DNA of 35,225 nt from a virus: IMG/VR virus record IMGVR_UViG_3300020430_000046, positions 1-35,225 of that record; one strand, written 5' to 3'. Both the position numbers and the translations under genes were made by a program. Shown here piece after piece: positions 12,606 through 19,204 of the stretch. How positions within the stretch are numbered: position 1 is the first letter of the stretch; every line of letters starts with the position of its first letter. Below the pieces are notes generated by a model. That model did not search any database. It worked only from the letters and a program-made list of their open reading frames with translations, and had not been told where the DNA came from.

Positions 12606-13479
12606 AGTTTGTTATTAACAATTCTTTGCGATCTTTTTGCGCTTCTGTATATACCTTACTGGATCGCATTGTATATGTCAAGTCCCAATCATTAAAATTA
12701 TAATCCGAAAAGCGTTTTTTTAAAACTTCATTTGAATTGTAAGTTATCATCCATGCGTGAGGGCACCTTACCACATCCTCATAAAATCTCATGTGGTCAA
12801 AACCCGAATGCATATTTCCATTTTTACCGTAAAGATCATCCCTTATATCATAGGGAGGATCCAAAAACACAAAACAACGAGTACCTGGGGCGTTCATAAC
12901 CTGTTCATAGTCTAGATTAGTGATCTTCCAGTTTTGTATAATCTTTGAATAGTCCGAAAGTTTACTGATACCATTCATGCTGAAGTTTTGTTCTGATGCC
13001 TGCTCCGAGAAGGAACTGCTCTCGCCTAACCCAGAAAAACTACACTTATTTAAGATAAAAAAGTACACCGCTTTAGTAAAATTGTCAACTGTATCAATAT
13101 CCTGCTTCGCCTTATTGAATAACTCTCTATGGATTTCAATATTTTCTATGATTGATTTATCCCATTTAGATTTTTCTACTTTCTTCTTACGTAATGGTTT
13201 AGAGATATACTCAATCGGTGTTTTGATTCTTGTCAACTCATCCTGCAAGTCCTGTCCACGATCACGCAATTGAACCCAAAAATTATATAAATTATAGTAG
13301 GCATCATTAACCCACACTTCTGCATCTTTGCGCTCCTGGGTAATGTGCAGTGCCATAGATCCACCACCCAAGAATGGTTCTCTAAATTCCTTGATGCCTG
13401 CGGGGACGTTGACCTTTAATTTATTAATCGCTCTTGATTTGCCACCCGGATAACGAAGTGGTGTTTTTAGTTTTGTCAA
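12580..13479 (-). CDS. dam: D12-class adenine-N6 DNA methyltransferase, 299 aa
   Basis: Transfers methyl groups from SAM to adenine N6 in DNA. N-terminal L-R-Y-P-G-G-K-S (8-15) and E-P-F-L-G-G-G-S (34-41) form the SAM-binding motifs, and D-P-P-Y (207-210) is catalytic motif IV. The C-terminal R-K-E-L-L-I-T-N-Y is typical of Dam-type D12 enzymes. The insert between the SAM and DPPY motifs (about 60-200) is the target-recognition region. Dam itself modifies GATC, but the D12 class covers other sites, so specificity is not certain. Start is TTG at 13479 with GGAG seven bases before it. Confidence 0.9.
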   Translation of the reverse strand: MTKLKTPLRYPGGKSRAINKLKVNVPAGIKEFREPFLGGGSMALHITQERKDAEVWVNDAYYNLYNFWVQLRDRGQDLQDELTRIKTPIEYISKPLRKKKVEKSKWDKSIIENIEIHRELFNKAKQDIDTVDNFTKAVYFFILNKCSFSGLGESSSFSEQASEQNFSMNGISKLSDYSKIIQNWKITNLDYEQVMNAPGTRCFVFLDPPYDIRDDLYGKNGNMHSGFDHMRFYEDVVRCPHAWMITYNSNEVLKKRFSDYNFNDWDLTYTMRSSKVYTEAQKDRKELLITNYERINRDD

Positions 13480-13550
13480 TCTAATTCTCCGTATAATACA
13501 TTGCCAATTAGATATAGAGCAATATAAACAATAACAATATACCCAATCAT
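13476..13550 (-). CDS. Tiny membrane protein, 24 aa
   Basis: The peptide MIGYIVIVYIALYLIGNVLY plus GELD is almost wholly hydrophobic, one membrane span. GGAG precedes the ATG by six bases, and its TGA overlaps the TTG start of the methylase by two bases. It lies between tRNA-Arg and the methylase. It could be a translational leader for the methylase or a real membrane mini-protein. Confidence 0.45.
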   Translation of the reverse strand: MIGYIVIVYIALYLIGNVLYGELD

Positions 13551-13565
13551 TCTAACTCCAAAAAG

Positions 13566-13639
13566 CACCCCGGATAGGATTCGAACCTATGACCCACAGA
13601 TTAGAAGTCTGTTGCTCTATCCATCTGAGCTACCGGGGC
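13566..13639 (-). tRNA. tRNA-Arg(UCU)
   Basis: A canonical 74-base cloverleaf: acceptor GCCCCGG/CCGGGGT (G1-U72), D arm GCTC/GAGC, anticodon arm ACAGA-CTTCTAA-TCTGT (UCU), T arm ATAGG-TTCGAAT-CCTAT, discriminator G as expected for Arg. CCA is not encoded. It reads AGA/AGG codons. It lies 4 bases from tRNA-Lys. Confidence 0.93.
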
Positions 13640-13643
13640 AGAG

Positions 13644-13715
13644 TGGGTCGCCCGAGACTCGAACTCGGAACCAGCGGATTAAAAGTCCGATGCGCTACCA
13701 TTGCGCCAGCGACCC
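13644..13715 (-). tRNA. tRNA-Lys(UUU)
   Basis: A 72-base cloverleaf: acceptor GGGTCGC/GCGACCC, D arm GCGC/GCGC, anticodon loop CTTTTAA (UUU), T arm CCGAG-TTCGAGT-CTCGG, discriminator A. CCA is not encoded. It reads AAA/AAG, which suits the AT-rich genome. tRNA-Lys is also the classical target of host PrrC anticodon nuclease. Confidence 0.93.
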
Positions 13716-13721
13716 GTCGAT

Positions 13722-13811
13722 TCACTTATTGGTTCGCCACCAATGAAAAGCAGCGCTACCAATAAAGATTGCTGCCGATAAAACGACAATTTGTACCAAA
13801 ATATCTAACAT
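13722..13811 (-). CDS. Tiny membrane protein, 29 aa
   Basis: The peptide MLDILVQIVVLSAAIFIGSA ends AFHWWRTNK, one membrane span with a basic tail (positive-inside C-terminus). AAAGGAGAAAAA precedes the ATG. It ends 6 bases before tRNA-Lys and follows a plausible promoter, so it may share the tRNA transcript. Confidence 0.5.
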   Translation of the reverse strand: MLDILVQIVVLSAAIFIGSAAFHWWRTNK

Positions 13812-13838
13812 TTTTTCTCCTTTTAAAAATCTAAAATC

Positions 13839-13867
13839 AATATATATTATGTTGTTAAATTAATCAA
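13839..13867 (-). promoter_or_regulatory. Sigma70-type promoter before the Lys/Arg tRNA unit
   Basis: On the minus strand: -35 TTGATT (13862-13867), 17-base spacer, -10 TATATT (13839-13844). It fills the gap before the 29-aa ORF and would drive tRNA-Lys, tRNA-Arg, the methylase and the nuclease. Confidence 0.5.
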
Positions 13868-14107
13868 CTATTTTTTTGCACGTGAAATCATTTTTAAGAA
13901 TTTGGCACGAACCCACTCTGAAGATCCGCCAGGCATGCTGACCAAACAATGATACTCGTCCCTGTGCCAACGATATTCGCCTGCTGGTTGTTCTGTGATT
14001 TTTTTACTCTTTGTGATCAATCCAATAGATCCATTCCTGGAATCTTCCGTGCTGTATGGTGTCACCAATTCAACAAGATCACCTATATCAAATTCTTGTC
14101 TGATCAT
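13868..14107 (-). CDS. SH3-like 'IGDLV' family protein, 79 aa
   Basis: From ATG at 14107: MIRQEFDIGDLVELVTPYST, with N-G-S-I-G-L-I-T-K and Y-H-C-L-V-S strands and a basic tail. This is the array family far from the array. A TTG six bases upstream (14113) overlaps the upstream stop by four bases and may be the coupled start. Function unknown. Confidence 0.7.
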   Translation of the reverse strand: MIRQEFDIGDLVELVTPYSTEDSRNGSIGLITKSKKITEQPAGEYRWHRDEYHCLVSMPGGSSEWVRAKFLKMISRAKK

Positions 14108-14109
14108 AA

Positions 14110-14610
14110 TCAATCGTAGTAGTCGTCGTCCCAGGGATAGTCAAAATCATCATCAATAGTATCACTTGGATCTCCACCATACTTAAGTGGTGGAATTATC
14201 ACCTTATTATTTTTAATAGTCATCTTTGCGGTGGTTCTGCGCTTCTTTGGTGAGGATGATTTGTGTAAATTCTTGTTCTTTATGTTCTTTACATCTTTGC
14301 TTTTTGCAGAGTCGATTTGTTCACTATCGTGCTTTGTTATAATGCCATCCGACATGGCAGGCAAATAACTCGAATCACCGCCGTCAAAAACCCTGATCTT
14401 TTCTCCCGACTTTAAAGTCAATACGGGATCGCACTCTTTTATTACGTCATGTTCGATGATTTCTCTAGCAGTTAAATTTTTATAACTAGTTTTAACCCTG
14501 CCATTAACAACCTCACTAACAGGAACTCTAAAGGTCCCGTTATTAGCGGAGGGTACTATTACCCTTTCATCTTTGTATAGAAAAGAGATTTTTTTAATAA
14601 CTTGAGTCAC
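14110..14610 (-). CDS. Hypothetical protein with basic and acidic segments, 166 aa
   Basis: Start is GTG at 14610 with GGAGG nine bases before it. The N-terminal half looks beta-rich (V-L-T-L-K-S-G-E-K-I-R-V). The middle is Lys/Ser-rich (HKSSSPKKRR at about 117-126) and the C-terminus is strongly acidic (DDDFDYPWDDDYYD). Charge-segregated phage proteins like this may be nucleic-acid or structural partners; I cannot assign one. Confidence 0.65.
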   Translation of the reverse strand: MTQVIKKISFLYKDERVIVPSANNGTFRVPVSEVVNGRVKTSYKNLTAREIIEHDVIKECDPVLTLKSGEKIRVFDGGDSSYLPAMSDGIITKHDSEQIDSAKSKDVKNIKNKNLHKSSSPKKRRTTAKMTIKNNKVIIPPLKYGGDPSDTIDDDFDYPWDDDYYD

Positions 14611-14634
14611 AAGAAACTACCTCCACCAATCCCA

Positions 14635-14856
14635 CTAATAGTGGCAAACATAGACGTCTTCGCAGACATACTCTGTTCTTGATTCTCGCCAACAATACCC
14701 ATACCTATCACACACACTAACGACCTCATCGTCATAGTAACAATCTTGCTCAACGTGCGAATATCTTGGATGGCGAAAATCACAATCATCATCAATAATG
14801 ACAAAGCATCCCGTCATCATAATTAAAAAAAATGAAAAAACTATTTTTTTGAACAT
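14635..14856 (-). CDS. Small Cys-rich lipoprotein, 73 aa
   Basis: The N-terminus MFKKIVFSFFLIMMTGCFVI has a Lys pair, hydrophobic core and M-T-G-C lipobox (Cys17). The mature part is Tyr-, Asp- and Cys-rich (D-D-D-C-D-F, V-C-D-R-Y-G-Y-C-W). AAAGGAT precedes the ATG. It overlaps the end of the small membrane protein gene. It is probably anchored in the outer or inner membrane facing the periplasm. Confidence 0.75.
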   Translation of the reverse strand: MFKKIVFSFFLIMMTGCFVIIDDDCDFRHPRYSHVEQDCYYDDEVVSVCDRYGYCWRESRTEYVCEDVYVCHY

Positions 14857-14987
14857 AAGTAATCCTTTGCCTGCTTAAATGCTGTTTGTGTAGCAAATAA
14901 ACCGATGGTTAAAACAGATGCTGCTACCAACGGTGCCAACAACACAACCGTATCGACACTCAATAATTTAAATTGTCCGTATTTCAA
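14841..14987 (-). CDS. Small membrane protein, 48 aa
   Basis: From TTG at 14987: MKYGQFKLLSVDTVVLLAPL, then VAASVLTIGLFATQTAFKQA. One long or two short hydrophobic segments are followed by a basic tail. The TTG overlaps the upstream TGA by four bases. AAAGGAT near its end is the ribosome-binding site of the lipoprotein gene, so the pair is co-translated. Confidence 0.55.
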   Translation of the reverse strand: MKYGQFKLLSVDTVVLLAPLVAASVLTIGLFATQTAFKQAKDYLCSKK

Positions 14988-15235
14988 TATGTAATTACCA
15001 TTGTCTTAATCCTAGCACAAAGTTTAGCATATTTTTTTGGGACATGTCCAGGTTTTTTTTGCTTTAAAATTGAAATGCAAGGTTCTGCCCACTCCTCAGA
15101 GATAGGATCTAATACTAGGCATTTATTTTTCATTGTCATTTTGTAAAACATACCCTCTTTGTCCTTCATATCAATGTCAAAAAGATCATAGTGATCCGTA
15201 AACACAACCACTTCGCCCTTTGTGAAGTTTGTCAT
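14984..15235 (-). CDS. Small 'KGEVVVF' protein, 83 aa
   Basis: I chose the ATG at 15235 (MTNFTKGEVVVFTDHYDLFD) because AAGGA is well placed; the open frame extends 17 codons further into the promoter region. The K-G-E-V-V-V opening at the position of GDLV suggests a divergent SH3-like relative. The C-terminal half is basic (K-Q-K-K-P-G-H-V-P-K-K). Function unknown. Confidence 0.65.
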   Translation of the reverse strand: MTNFTKGEVVVFTDHYDLFDIDMKDKEGMFYKMTMKNKCLVLDPISEEWAEPCISILKQKKPGHVPKKYAKLCARIKTMVITY

Positions 15236-15266
15236 TGTTTTCCTTGCTTCCTTATTTGTATGATTA

Positions 15267-15295
15267 ATGCTAACATACCATTCCACTCAAGTCAA
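15267..15295 (-). promoter_or_regulatory. Possible sigma70 promoter
   Basis: On the minus strand: -35 TTGACT (15290-15295), 17-base spacer, -10 TAGCAT (15267-15272), about 32 bases before the ATG at 15235. The -10 is weaker than in the other gaps. Confidence 0.45.
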
Positions 15296-15300
15296 GTAAA

Positions 15301-15492
15301 TTATTTATATGGATCAATTAAATTCCATAACCACACGCAATCTCTCGTACCATTGCAAAACGCAATATCGATCTCTTTGCCTTGCCAACCCATCACAACA
15401 CCCAACTGATCTGTGTCAATAAAATCAAAATAATTCTTAGGATTCAACTTAACCAATTTACCCCTGTAAAGATCTTTCTTTCTTAGTTTCAT
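15301..15492 (-). CDS. SH3-like small protein, 63 aa
   Basis: It reads MKLRKKDLYRGKLVKLNPKN, then L-G-V-V-M-G-W and I-A-F-C-N-G-T, the family's strand and turn order, with R-G-K-L-V in place of GDLV. It overlaps the upstream stop by four bases. Basic at the N-terminus. Unknown function. Confidence 0.65.
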   Translation of the reverse strand: MKLRKKDLYRGKLVKLNPKNYFDFIDTDQLGVVMGWQGKEIDIAFCNGTRDCVWLWNLIDPYK

Positions 15493-15767
15493 TTCTTCTT
15501 AAACTTTACCGATAGGCGGCGTGCAAGACTGTGGCACAATTGAAGTCGGTTGGCATCGTCATCTAAACAATAAGACTCAAGACTTTTCAGTCCCTCTCTG
15601 ATTTCTATAAAAATTCTCTCGAAATCATTACCCGCATCTTCAAAACTTTTAGTGTCCAGATTATCTATGGTGAATCCTTCAACACGATACTCAGTGTAAC
15701 TTCCGCCAGATATAATGGTCCAATAATAACCATTGCCCTTTCTGGTTTCTACACTTTCTTCTTGCAC
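15489..15767 (-). CDS. Hypothetical protein, 92 aa
   Basis: Start is GTG at 15767 with GGAG upstream, overlapping the previous gene by 19 bases. It begins MQEESVETRKGNGYYWTIIS, with a beta-like first half and a helical basic end (LCHSLARRLSVKFKKK). Not recognised. Confidence 0.6.
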   Translation of the reverse strand: MQEESVETRKGNGYYWTIISGGSYTEYRVEGFTIDNLDTKSFEDAGNDFERIFIEIREGLKSLESYCLDDDANRLQLCHSLARRLSVKFKKK

Positions 15768-15967
15768 TTAATTAAACTCCAATACTTAAATTTTATAATC
15801 TTACCTTCATTGAGTCCCACATCCATCAAAACATTATAAAAATCGCCGCCCAACGCAGCAACAATTTTACCTGCTGCATTGATTGGGCGGCCGTGTGGAA
15901 AGTCGGTGATATAAACGTAATCACCCTTTTTTAAGTCTTCTTCGCTCACACAATAGATAGTGAACAA
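15749..15967 (-). CDS. SH3-like 'KGDYV' family protein, 72 aa
   Basis: The protein contains L-K-K-G-D-Y-V-Y-I, then G-K-I-V-A-A-L-G and F-K-Y-W-S-L-I-K, fitting the small-barrel family. The start is uncertain: TTG at 15967 gives 72 aa and GTG at 15949 gives 66 aa (VSEEDLKKGDYV); neither has a clear ribosome-binding site. It follows the SlyD-like gene. Confidence 0.6.
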   Translation of the reverse strand: MFTIYCVSEEDLKKGDYVYITDFPHGRPINAAGKIVAALGGDFYNVLMDVGLNEGKIIKFKYWSLIKCKKKV

Positions 15968-15985
15968 AAAACATTTTATGTTAGG

Positions 15986-16423
15986 TTAACTTACCTCAAC
16001 CAACTCAATTTGAAAATTTAGATCCCTACCTGCCAACGGGTGATTAAAGTCAATAGTGACCGTATCATCGTCGACTTCATTAATAATTCCTCGAACTGGT
16101 TGAGTGCCAACCTGACCTTCAACGGTCTGTCCGGGTGCAAAATCAAAATCATCAGGAAAATATTCCTTATTCACCTGCTGGACCCCATCTGGATTTCTTG
16201 GTCCATAAGCGTCTGTTGACGTGAGCATGACTGTCTTTGTCTCTCCGACCCTCATGCCTTTGACTGCATTGTCGAATCCAGGAATCATGTCGCCACCACC
16301 GACCGTAAACCCGATTGTTTCGCCCCTGTCGTACGAATTGTCAAAAACAGTACCGTCGGCAAACGTACCCTTGTAATGAACCCTAACTTCCCTTCCGACC
16401 TTTGCGATTGTTCTCTTACCCAT
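15986..16423 (-). CDS. slyD: SlyD-like FKBP peptidyl-prolyl isomerase, 145 aa
   Basis: Catalyses cis-trans isomerisation of prolyl bonds and acts as a folding helper. The FKBP pattern is clear: V-R-V-H-Y-K-G-T-F, D-G-T-V-F-D-N-S, M-I-P-G-F-D-N-A-V-K-G-M-R-V-G-E-T, then an insert (about 70-125) matching the IF chaperone domain, and N-H-P-L-A-G-R-D-L-N-F-Q-I, diagnostic of SlyD-type FKBPs. It ends at the domain without the His-rich metal tail of E. coli SlyD. AGGAG precedes the ATG. Cytosolic. It joins Hsp20, GroEL and ClpP as a protein-quality set. Confidence 0.92.
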   Translation of the reverse strand: MGKRTIAKVGREVRVHYKGTFADGTVFDNSYDRGETIGFTVGGGDMIPGFDNAVKGMRVGETKTVMLTSTDAYGPRNPDGVQQVNKEYFPDDFDFAPGQTVEGQVGTQPVRGIINEVDDDTVTIDFNHPLAGRDLNFQIELVEVS

Positions 16424-16469
16424 GTTATTCTCCTTTTTTTATATGTTATCTGGTTAAGATTTTATTACG

Positions 16470-16904
16470 TTACTTTGTAACTTTTATAAATATAGTTTCT
16501 CGATATTTTCCATCAATGGAAAAATCATAATTTAAATCTCTAATTTTTTCAAGCAAAAAATCATATTTTAGATTTTGTAAATCTTCGTCGCTTACTGCAA
16601 TCTGAAACGGCAATCTAACAAACTTTACAAACTCTTCCAATGATCTCTCCCAGTCGTTGACCTTTACATCCGTCAAGTTTAATATACGACCCGACTTCTT
16701 TAATCTCCTGTATTTTTTATCTTCTGCGTATTGAATCTTCATCTGTCCCAAATCGACAAGATTCCAAAATTCATCTTTAGACATGCTGCTTTTTCTATTG
16801 TTCATCACATAGAACCACTTTTGTCTAGTTTCTCCAATCAGCAGTCCACTACCAATATTAGTCACTACTACATCGCCCACCTTTACGTTATATTTATAAA
16901 TCAA
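16470..16904 (-). CDS. SH3-like 'VGDVV' protein with C-terminal extension, 144 aa
   Basis: The N-terminal 60 residues (IYKYNVKVGDVVVTNIGSGL, then W-F-Y-V-M-N-N) are of the small-barrel type. About 85 further residues are helical and charged (WERSLEEFVKFVRL), making this the one clear two-domain member. Start is TTG at 16904, overlapping the upstream TGA by four bases. Unknown function. Confidence 0.65.
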   Translation of the reverse strand: MIYKYNVKVGDVVVTNIGSGLLIGETRQKWFYVMNNRKSSMSKDEFWNLVDLGQMKIQYAEDKKYRRLKKSGRILNLTDVKVNDWERSLEEFVKFVRLPFQIAVSDEDLQNLKYDFLLEKIRDLNYDFSIDGKYRETIFIKVTK

Positions 16905-17800
16905 TCCAACAATCCCGACAGATTAACTATATTATTGCCTATTAGTTTATGGGACCACCGTGGGCGCTTCATTACATGCACATGCACATTCGATGGAGGG
17001 GTCTTAAATTTTGCCATAAACCTCTTTGCGTTCCTCCAGGGGGAGTCCCCCCTCACCACGAAAACCTCAACAGGTATCTTAGTATTCTTGAGGCACCCAC
17101 CCCAAGCATGATCCAACCACTCGCCATAAGAAGAATCGGACCAGACAATCTTTGAGGGTTCCAGTTTGCACAAGTCGCCTGTCATAGCAAGACGCTTTAT
17201 GGTGCTGCCTCCGGCGGAATGACCAACTATGCGATAATCTATTTTTCCTATTCTAAGATCCGAAATCGGAACAGTTTTAGTCTGCATCATCCAATGTTGA
17301 ATTAATTCCAACTCGACCTGCTTTACAAAACTAATAAATTGACCTGGTTTCATCCACAACTTGCTGTTTCTTTTCACTGGAGTCTTTGTGTGTACAGACC
17401 ATGGCATCTCTGGTATAATTACAACAAAATTTTTGTCAGCAGCGAGGGGAACAAACTGTTTTAACGTTCTATTTTCAAACGTTCTATGGGGCACGTAACC
17501 ATAGTGACCATGAAACCAGATAACCACTGTAAATGCCTTAGACAAGTCTGTTGTTCCTGGCACCCAAATTATAACATCTCTATGCCCCACTCTATGTAAA
17601 CTATCTTTGCCTCCCGATTTCTTTCTTATGTAAGTTACCGAACCAACATCACTAACTTTGTTGAGGGAATCAGACCACTCTTTAACAACCCTTATGTTTA
17701 CTCCACCTTCCCATTCGACAGAGTGTATTGCCTGTGATAACACCGGCGTTGACACAAATAGCGCAGACAATACTGCGATATAGTACTTTAATGATTTCAA
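16901..17800 (-). CDS. Secreted alpha/beta-hydrolase, 299 aa
   Basis: A signal peptide is visible (MKSLKYYIAVLSALFVSTPV, then L-S-Q-A). The body follows the alpha/beta-hydrolase order: oxyanion strand V-V-I-W-F-H-G-H (92-99), nucleophile elbow G-H-S-A-G-G with Ser195, candidate acids Asp222 or Asp252 (V-V-R-G-D-S), and His284 (R-W-S-H-K). So the Ser-Asp-His triad looks complete and the enzyme should be an active esterase, lipase or peptidase outside the cytoplasm. In a phage it might attack envelope lipids or exopolymer, but no substrate can be read. It overlaps the UvdE gene by four bases (ATG at 17800). Confidence 0.8.
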   Translation of the reverse strand: MKSLKYYIAVLSALFVSTPVLSQAIHSVEWEGGVNIRVVKEWSDSLNKVSDVGSVTYIRKKSGGKDSLHRVGHRDVIIWVPGTTDLSKAFTVVIWFHGHYGYVPHRTFENRTLKQFVPLAADKNFVVIIPEMPWSVHTKTPVKRNSKLWMKPGQFISFVKQVELELIQHWMMQTKTVPISDLRIGKIDYRIVGHSAGGSTIKRLAMTGDLCKLEPSKIVWSDSSYGEWLDHAWGGCLKNTKIPVEVFVVRGDSPWRNAKRFMAKFKTPPSNVHVHVMKRPRWSHKLIGNNIVNLSGLLD

Positions 17801-18735
17801 GTCGTGGACTCCTTAAGTTTTTGCAATATCTTCCTGTACTTCAGAAGTGCGGTCTCCTTCATCTTGCACTCCAACATCATATCATACTCAACACCATAAT
17901 TTTCTACAGGATTGCAAATAAAATCAGAATGAGCCTGGTGTCTAATTTTGGGGTCCCTGTACTCCTCGCGGCGTGATTCTGATAGATGAACAACTGGTTT
18001 TATATCTCCCCATGTTGATGCCGCCATCTTTAATGCCTCTTCCTCTGTTTGCCCACCGGTACAAAACTTATAATGATGATAATCAAAAACAATCGGTACT
18101 CGCACCACTTTGTAAATATATTCATACAGGTGTTTAACCGACCACATGCTTGCTTTATCATCGTTCTCAAGCGTGATCCTGTTTTGACAATTTGTAGATA
18201 ACTTCAAAAAATTACGACACCACCTATCAGCAGTGCCGGCAAAGTCCCCTCCATATGTACCACCAACATGAATGTTAATCTTAGCGTATGGCGTTTGGGG
18301 CAATCCCATCAGGTCAAAAACTTCCGAATGATTTTCCAACTCTTTAATTGTCTTACGTACCGTGTTTTCGTTGGGAGACCCCAGTACATTGAATGGTCCT
18401 GGGTGCGTTGTAATACGATGATCATTCAATTCTGCAAACAATCCTGCCTCGTTAAGATAGTAACAGATGTCTTCATAATCTGGTAAGTCGCTCAAATTGT
18501 ATTCCGAAGACCAAGGAAACAGATCCGAAGACATGCGATAAAATTTAATATTATTTCGTTCGTTCCATCTAAAAATAGTTAAAAGGTCACGGCAATTTTG
18601 CAATGCCAATTCAGATGCATATTCGATTCCACGTTGTTGGAACGTTCTCTTGATCATTGACCGATTAGTGGTTACTCTTTGTGACTTCGGGCGGGTCGAC
18701 AGATCCATGTTTATACAAGCATACCCAAGATTCAT
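17797..18735 (-). CDS. uvsE: UV damage endonuclease (UvdE/UvsE family), 312 aa
   Basis: A TIM-barrel enzyme that nicks DNA 5' of UV photoproducts. UVDE landmarks are in order: L-G-Y at 3-5, F-Y-R-M-S-S, T-T-H-P-G-P, N-I-H-V-G-G-x-Y-G-G, L-E-N-D-D, and F-D-Y-H-H-Y-K-F, with metal-binding His/Glu/Asp residues at each. Length matches bacterial UvsE (about 300 aa). A strong promoter sits directly upstream. It would repair the phage genome in sunlit water or in irradiated hosts. Confidence 0.92.
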   Translation of the reverse strand: MNLGYACINMDLSTRPKSQRVTTNRSMIKRTFQQRGIEYASELALQNCRDLLTIFRWNERNNIKFYRMSSDLFPWSSEYNLSDLPDYEDICYYLNEAGLFAELNDHRITTHPGPFNVLGSPNENTVRKTIKELENHSEVFDLMGLPQTPYAKINIHVGGTYGGDFAGTADRWCRNFLKLSTNCQNRITLENDDKASMWSVKHLYEYIYKVVRVPIVFDYHHYKFCTGGQTEEEALKMAASTWGDIKPVVHLSESRREEYRDPKIRHQAHSDFICNPVENYGVEYDMMLECKMKETALLKYRKILQKLKESTT

Positions 18736-18762
18736 ATTTAGTGCCTTTCTTTGTTTTTTTTG

Positions 18763-18791
18763 ATTCTACTATATTGTGATTGTAAAGTCAA
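18763..18791 (-). promoter_or_regulatory. Near-consensus sigma70 promoter of the UvdE operon
   Basis: On the minus strand: -35 TTGACT (18786-18791), 17-base spacer, -10 TAGAAT (18763-18768), 28 bases before the ATG at 18735. It should drive UvdE, the hydrolase, the two-domain SH3-like gene and possibly SlyD. Confidence 0.7.
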
Positions 18792-18799
18792 ATAATATT

Positions 18800-19042
18800 T
18801 CACGATCTACTCAAAACCCATAACCATTTTGTGTAAACCCAACCAGACCTATTCTTGTGAGGAAAGAAATACTCCTCTGTTATCCCTGGAATCATTCTCA
18901 CAAATGATTTTCCTTTTTTATAGTTTTCGGTTAAGTCCGTTGTTTCTAATATTATCGCCAACCATTCGGTTTTTGGATATATGTAATGACAAACTAGATC
19001 ACCGACCCTTGGCACCTTGCTGTCATTAAATTCATATACCAC
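18800..19042 (-). CDS. SH3-like 'VGDLV' family protein, 80 aa
   Basis: It reads MVYEFNDSKVPRVGDLVCHY, with W-L-A-I-I-L-E strands and an aromatic end G-W-V-Y-T-K-W-L-W-V-L. It is the family member closest to the UvdE unit and ends just before its promoter. Unknown function. Confidence 0.7.
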   Translation of the reverse strand: MVYEFNDSKVPRVGDLVCHYIYPKTEWLAIILETTDLTENYKKGKSFVRMIPGITEEYFFPHKNRSGWVYTKWLWVLSRS

Positions 19043-19045
19043 ACT

Positions 19046-19204
19046 TTAATTAGGTCGCTTCTTTACACATTCCTCAATGACATTTTCTTTTGATTGATTT
19101 TCTGATGCAGGGTCAATATATACATGCTTAACATAAAACACTGCGCAGGTTAACACGAGTGCCCAAAAGTGTAGCGATGCGTTTTGAAAAAAATTATTAT
19201 ACAT
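19046..19204 (-). CDS. Small single-span membrane protein, 52 aa
   Basis: The translation starts MYNNFFQNASLHFWALVLTC and continues AVFYVKHVYIDPASENQ to an acidic/basic tail ending KKRPN. One membrane segment is at about 11-30. The ATG lies inside the last codons of the upstream gene (8-base overlap), and it ends four bases before the next gene's start region. Ribosome-binding site weak (AAAG). The tight fit supports it. Confidence 0.5.
   Translation of the reverse strand: MYNNFFQNASLHFWALVLTCAVFYVKHVYIDPASENQSKENVIEECVKKRPN

Noticed and set aside
14607-14804. Minus-strand ORF overlapping the small lipoprotein gene
   Set aside because: The overlapping frame at 14635-14856 has a clear signal peptide with lipobox and a ribosome-binding site; this one has neither.
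15302-15309. TATAAATA on the minus strand, like a T4 late promoter
   Set aside because: Occurs at only a few places, mostly within genes and not consistently before starts; chance in AT-rich DNA. The gaps fit sigma70 promoters instead.
15962-15985. Weak hairpin with T run after the SlyD-like gene
   Set aside because: Only a 5-bp AT-rich stem; would not be a convincing rho-independent terminator.
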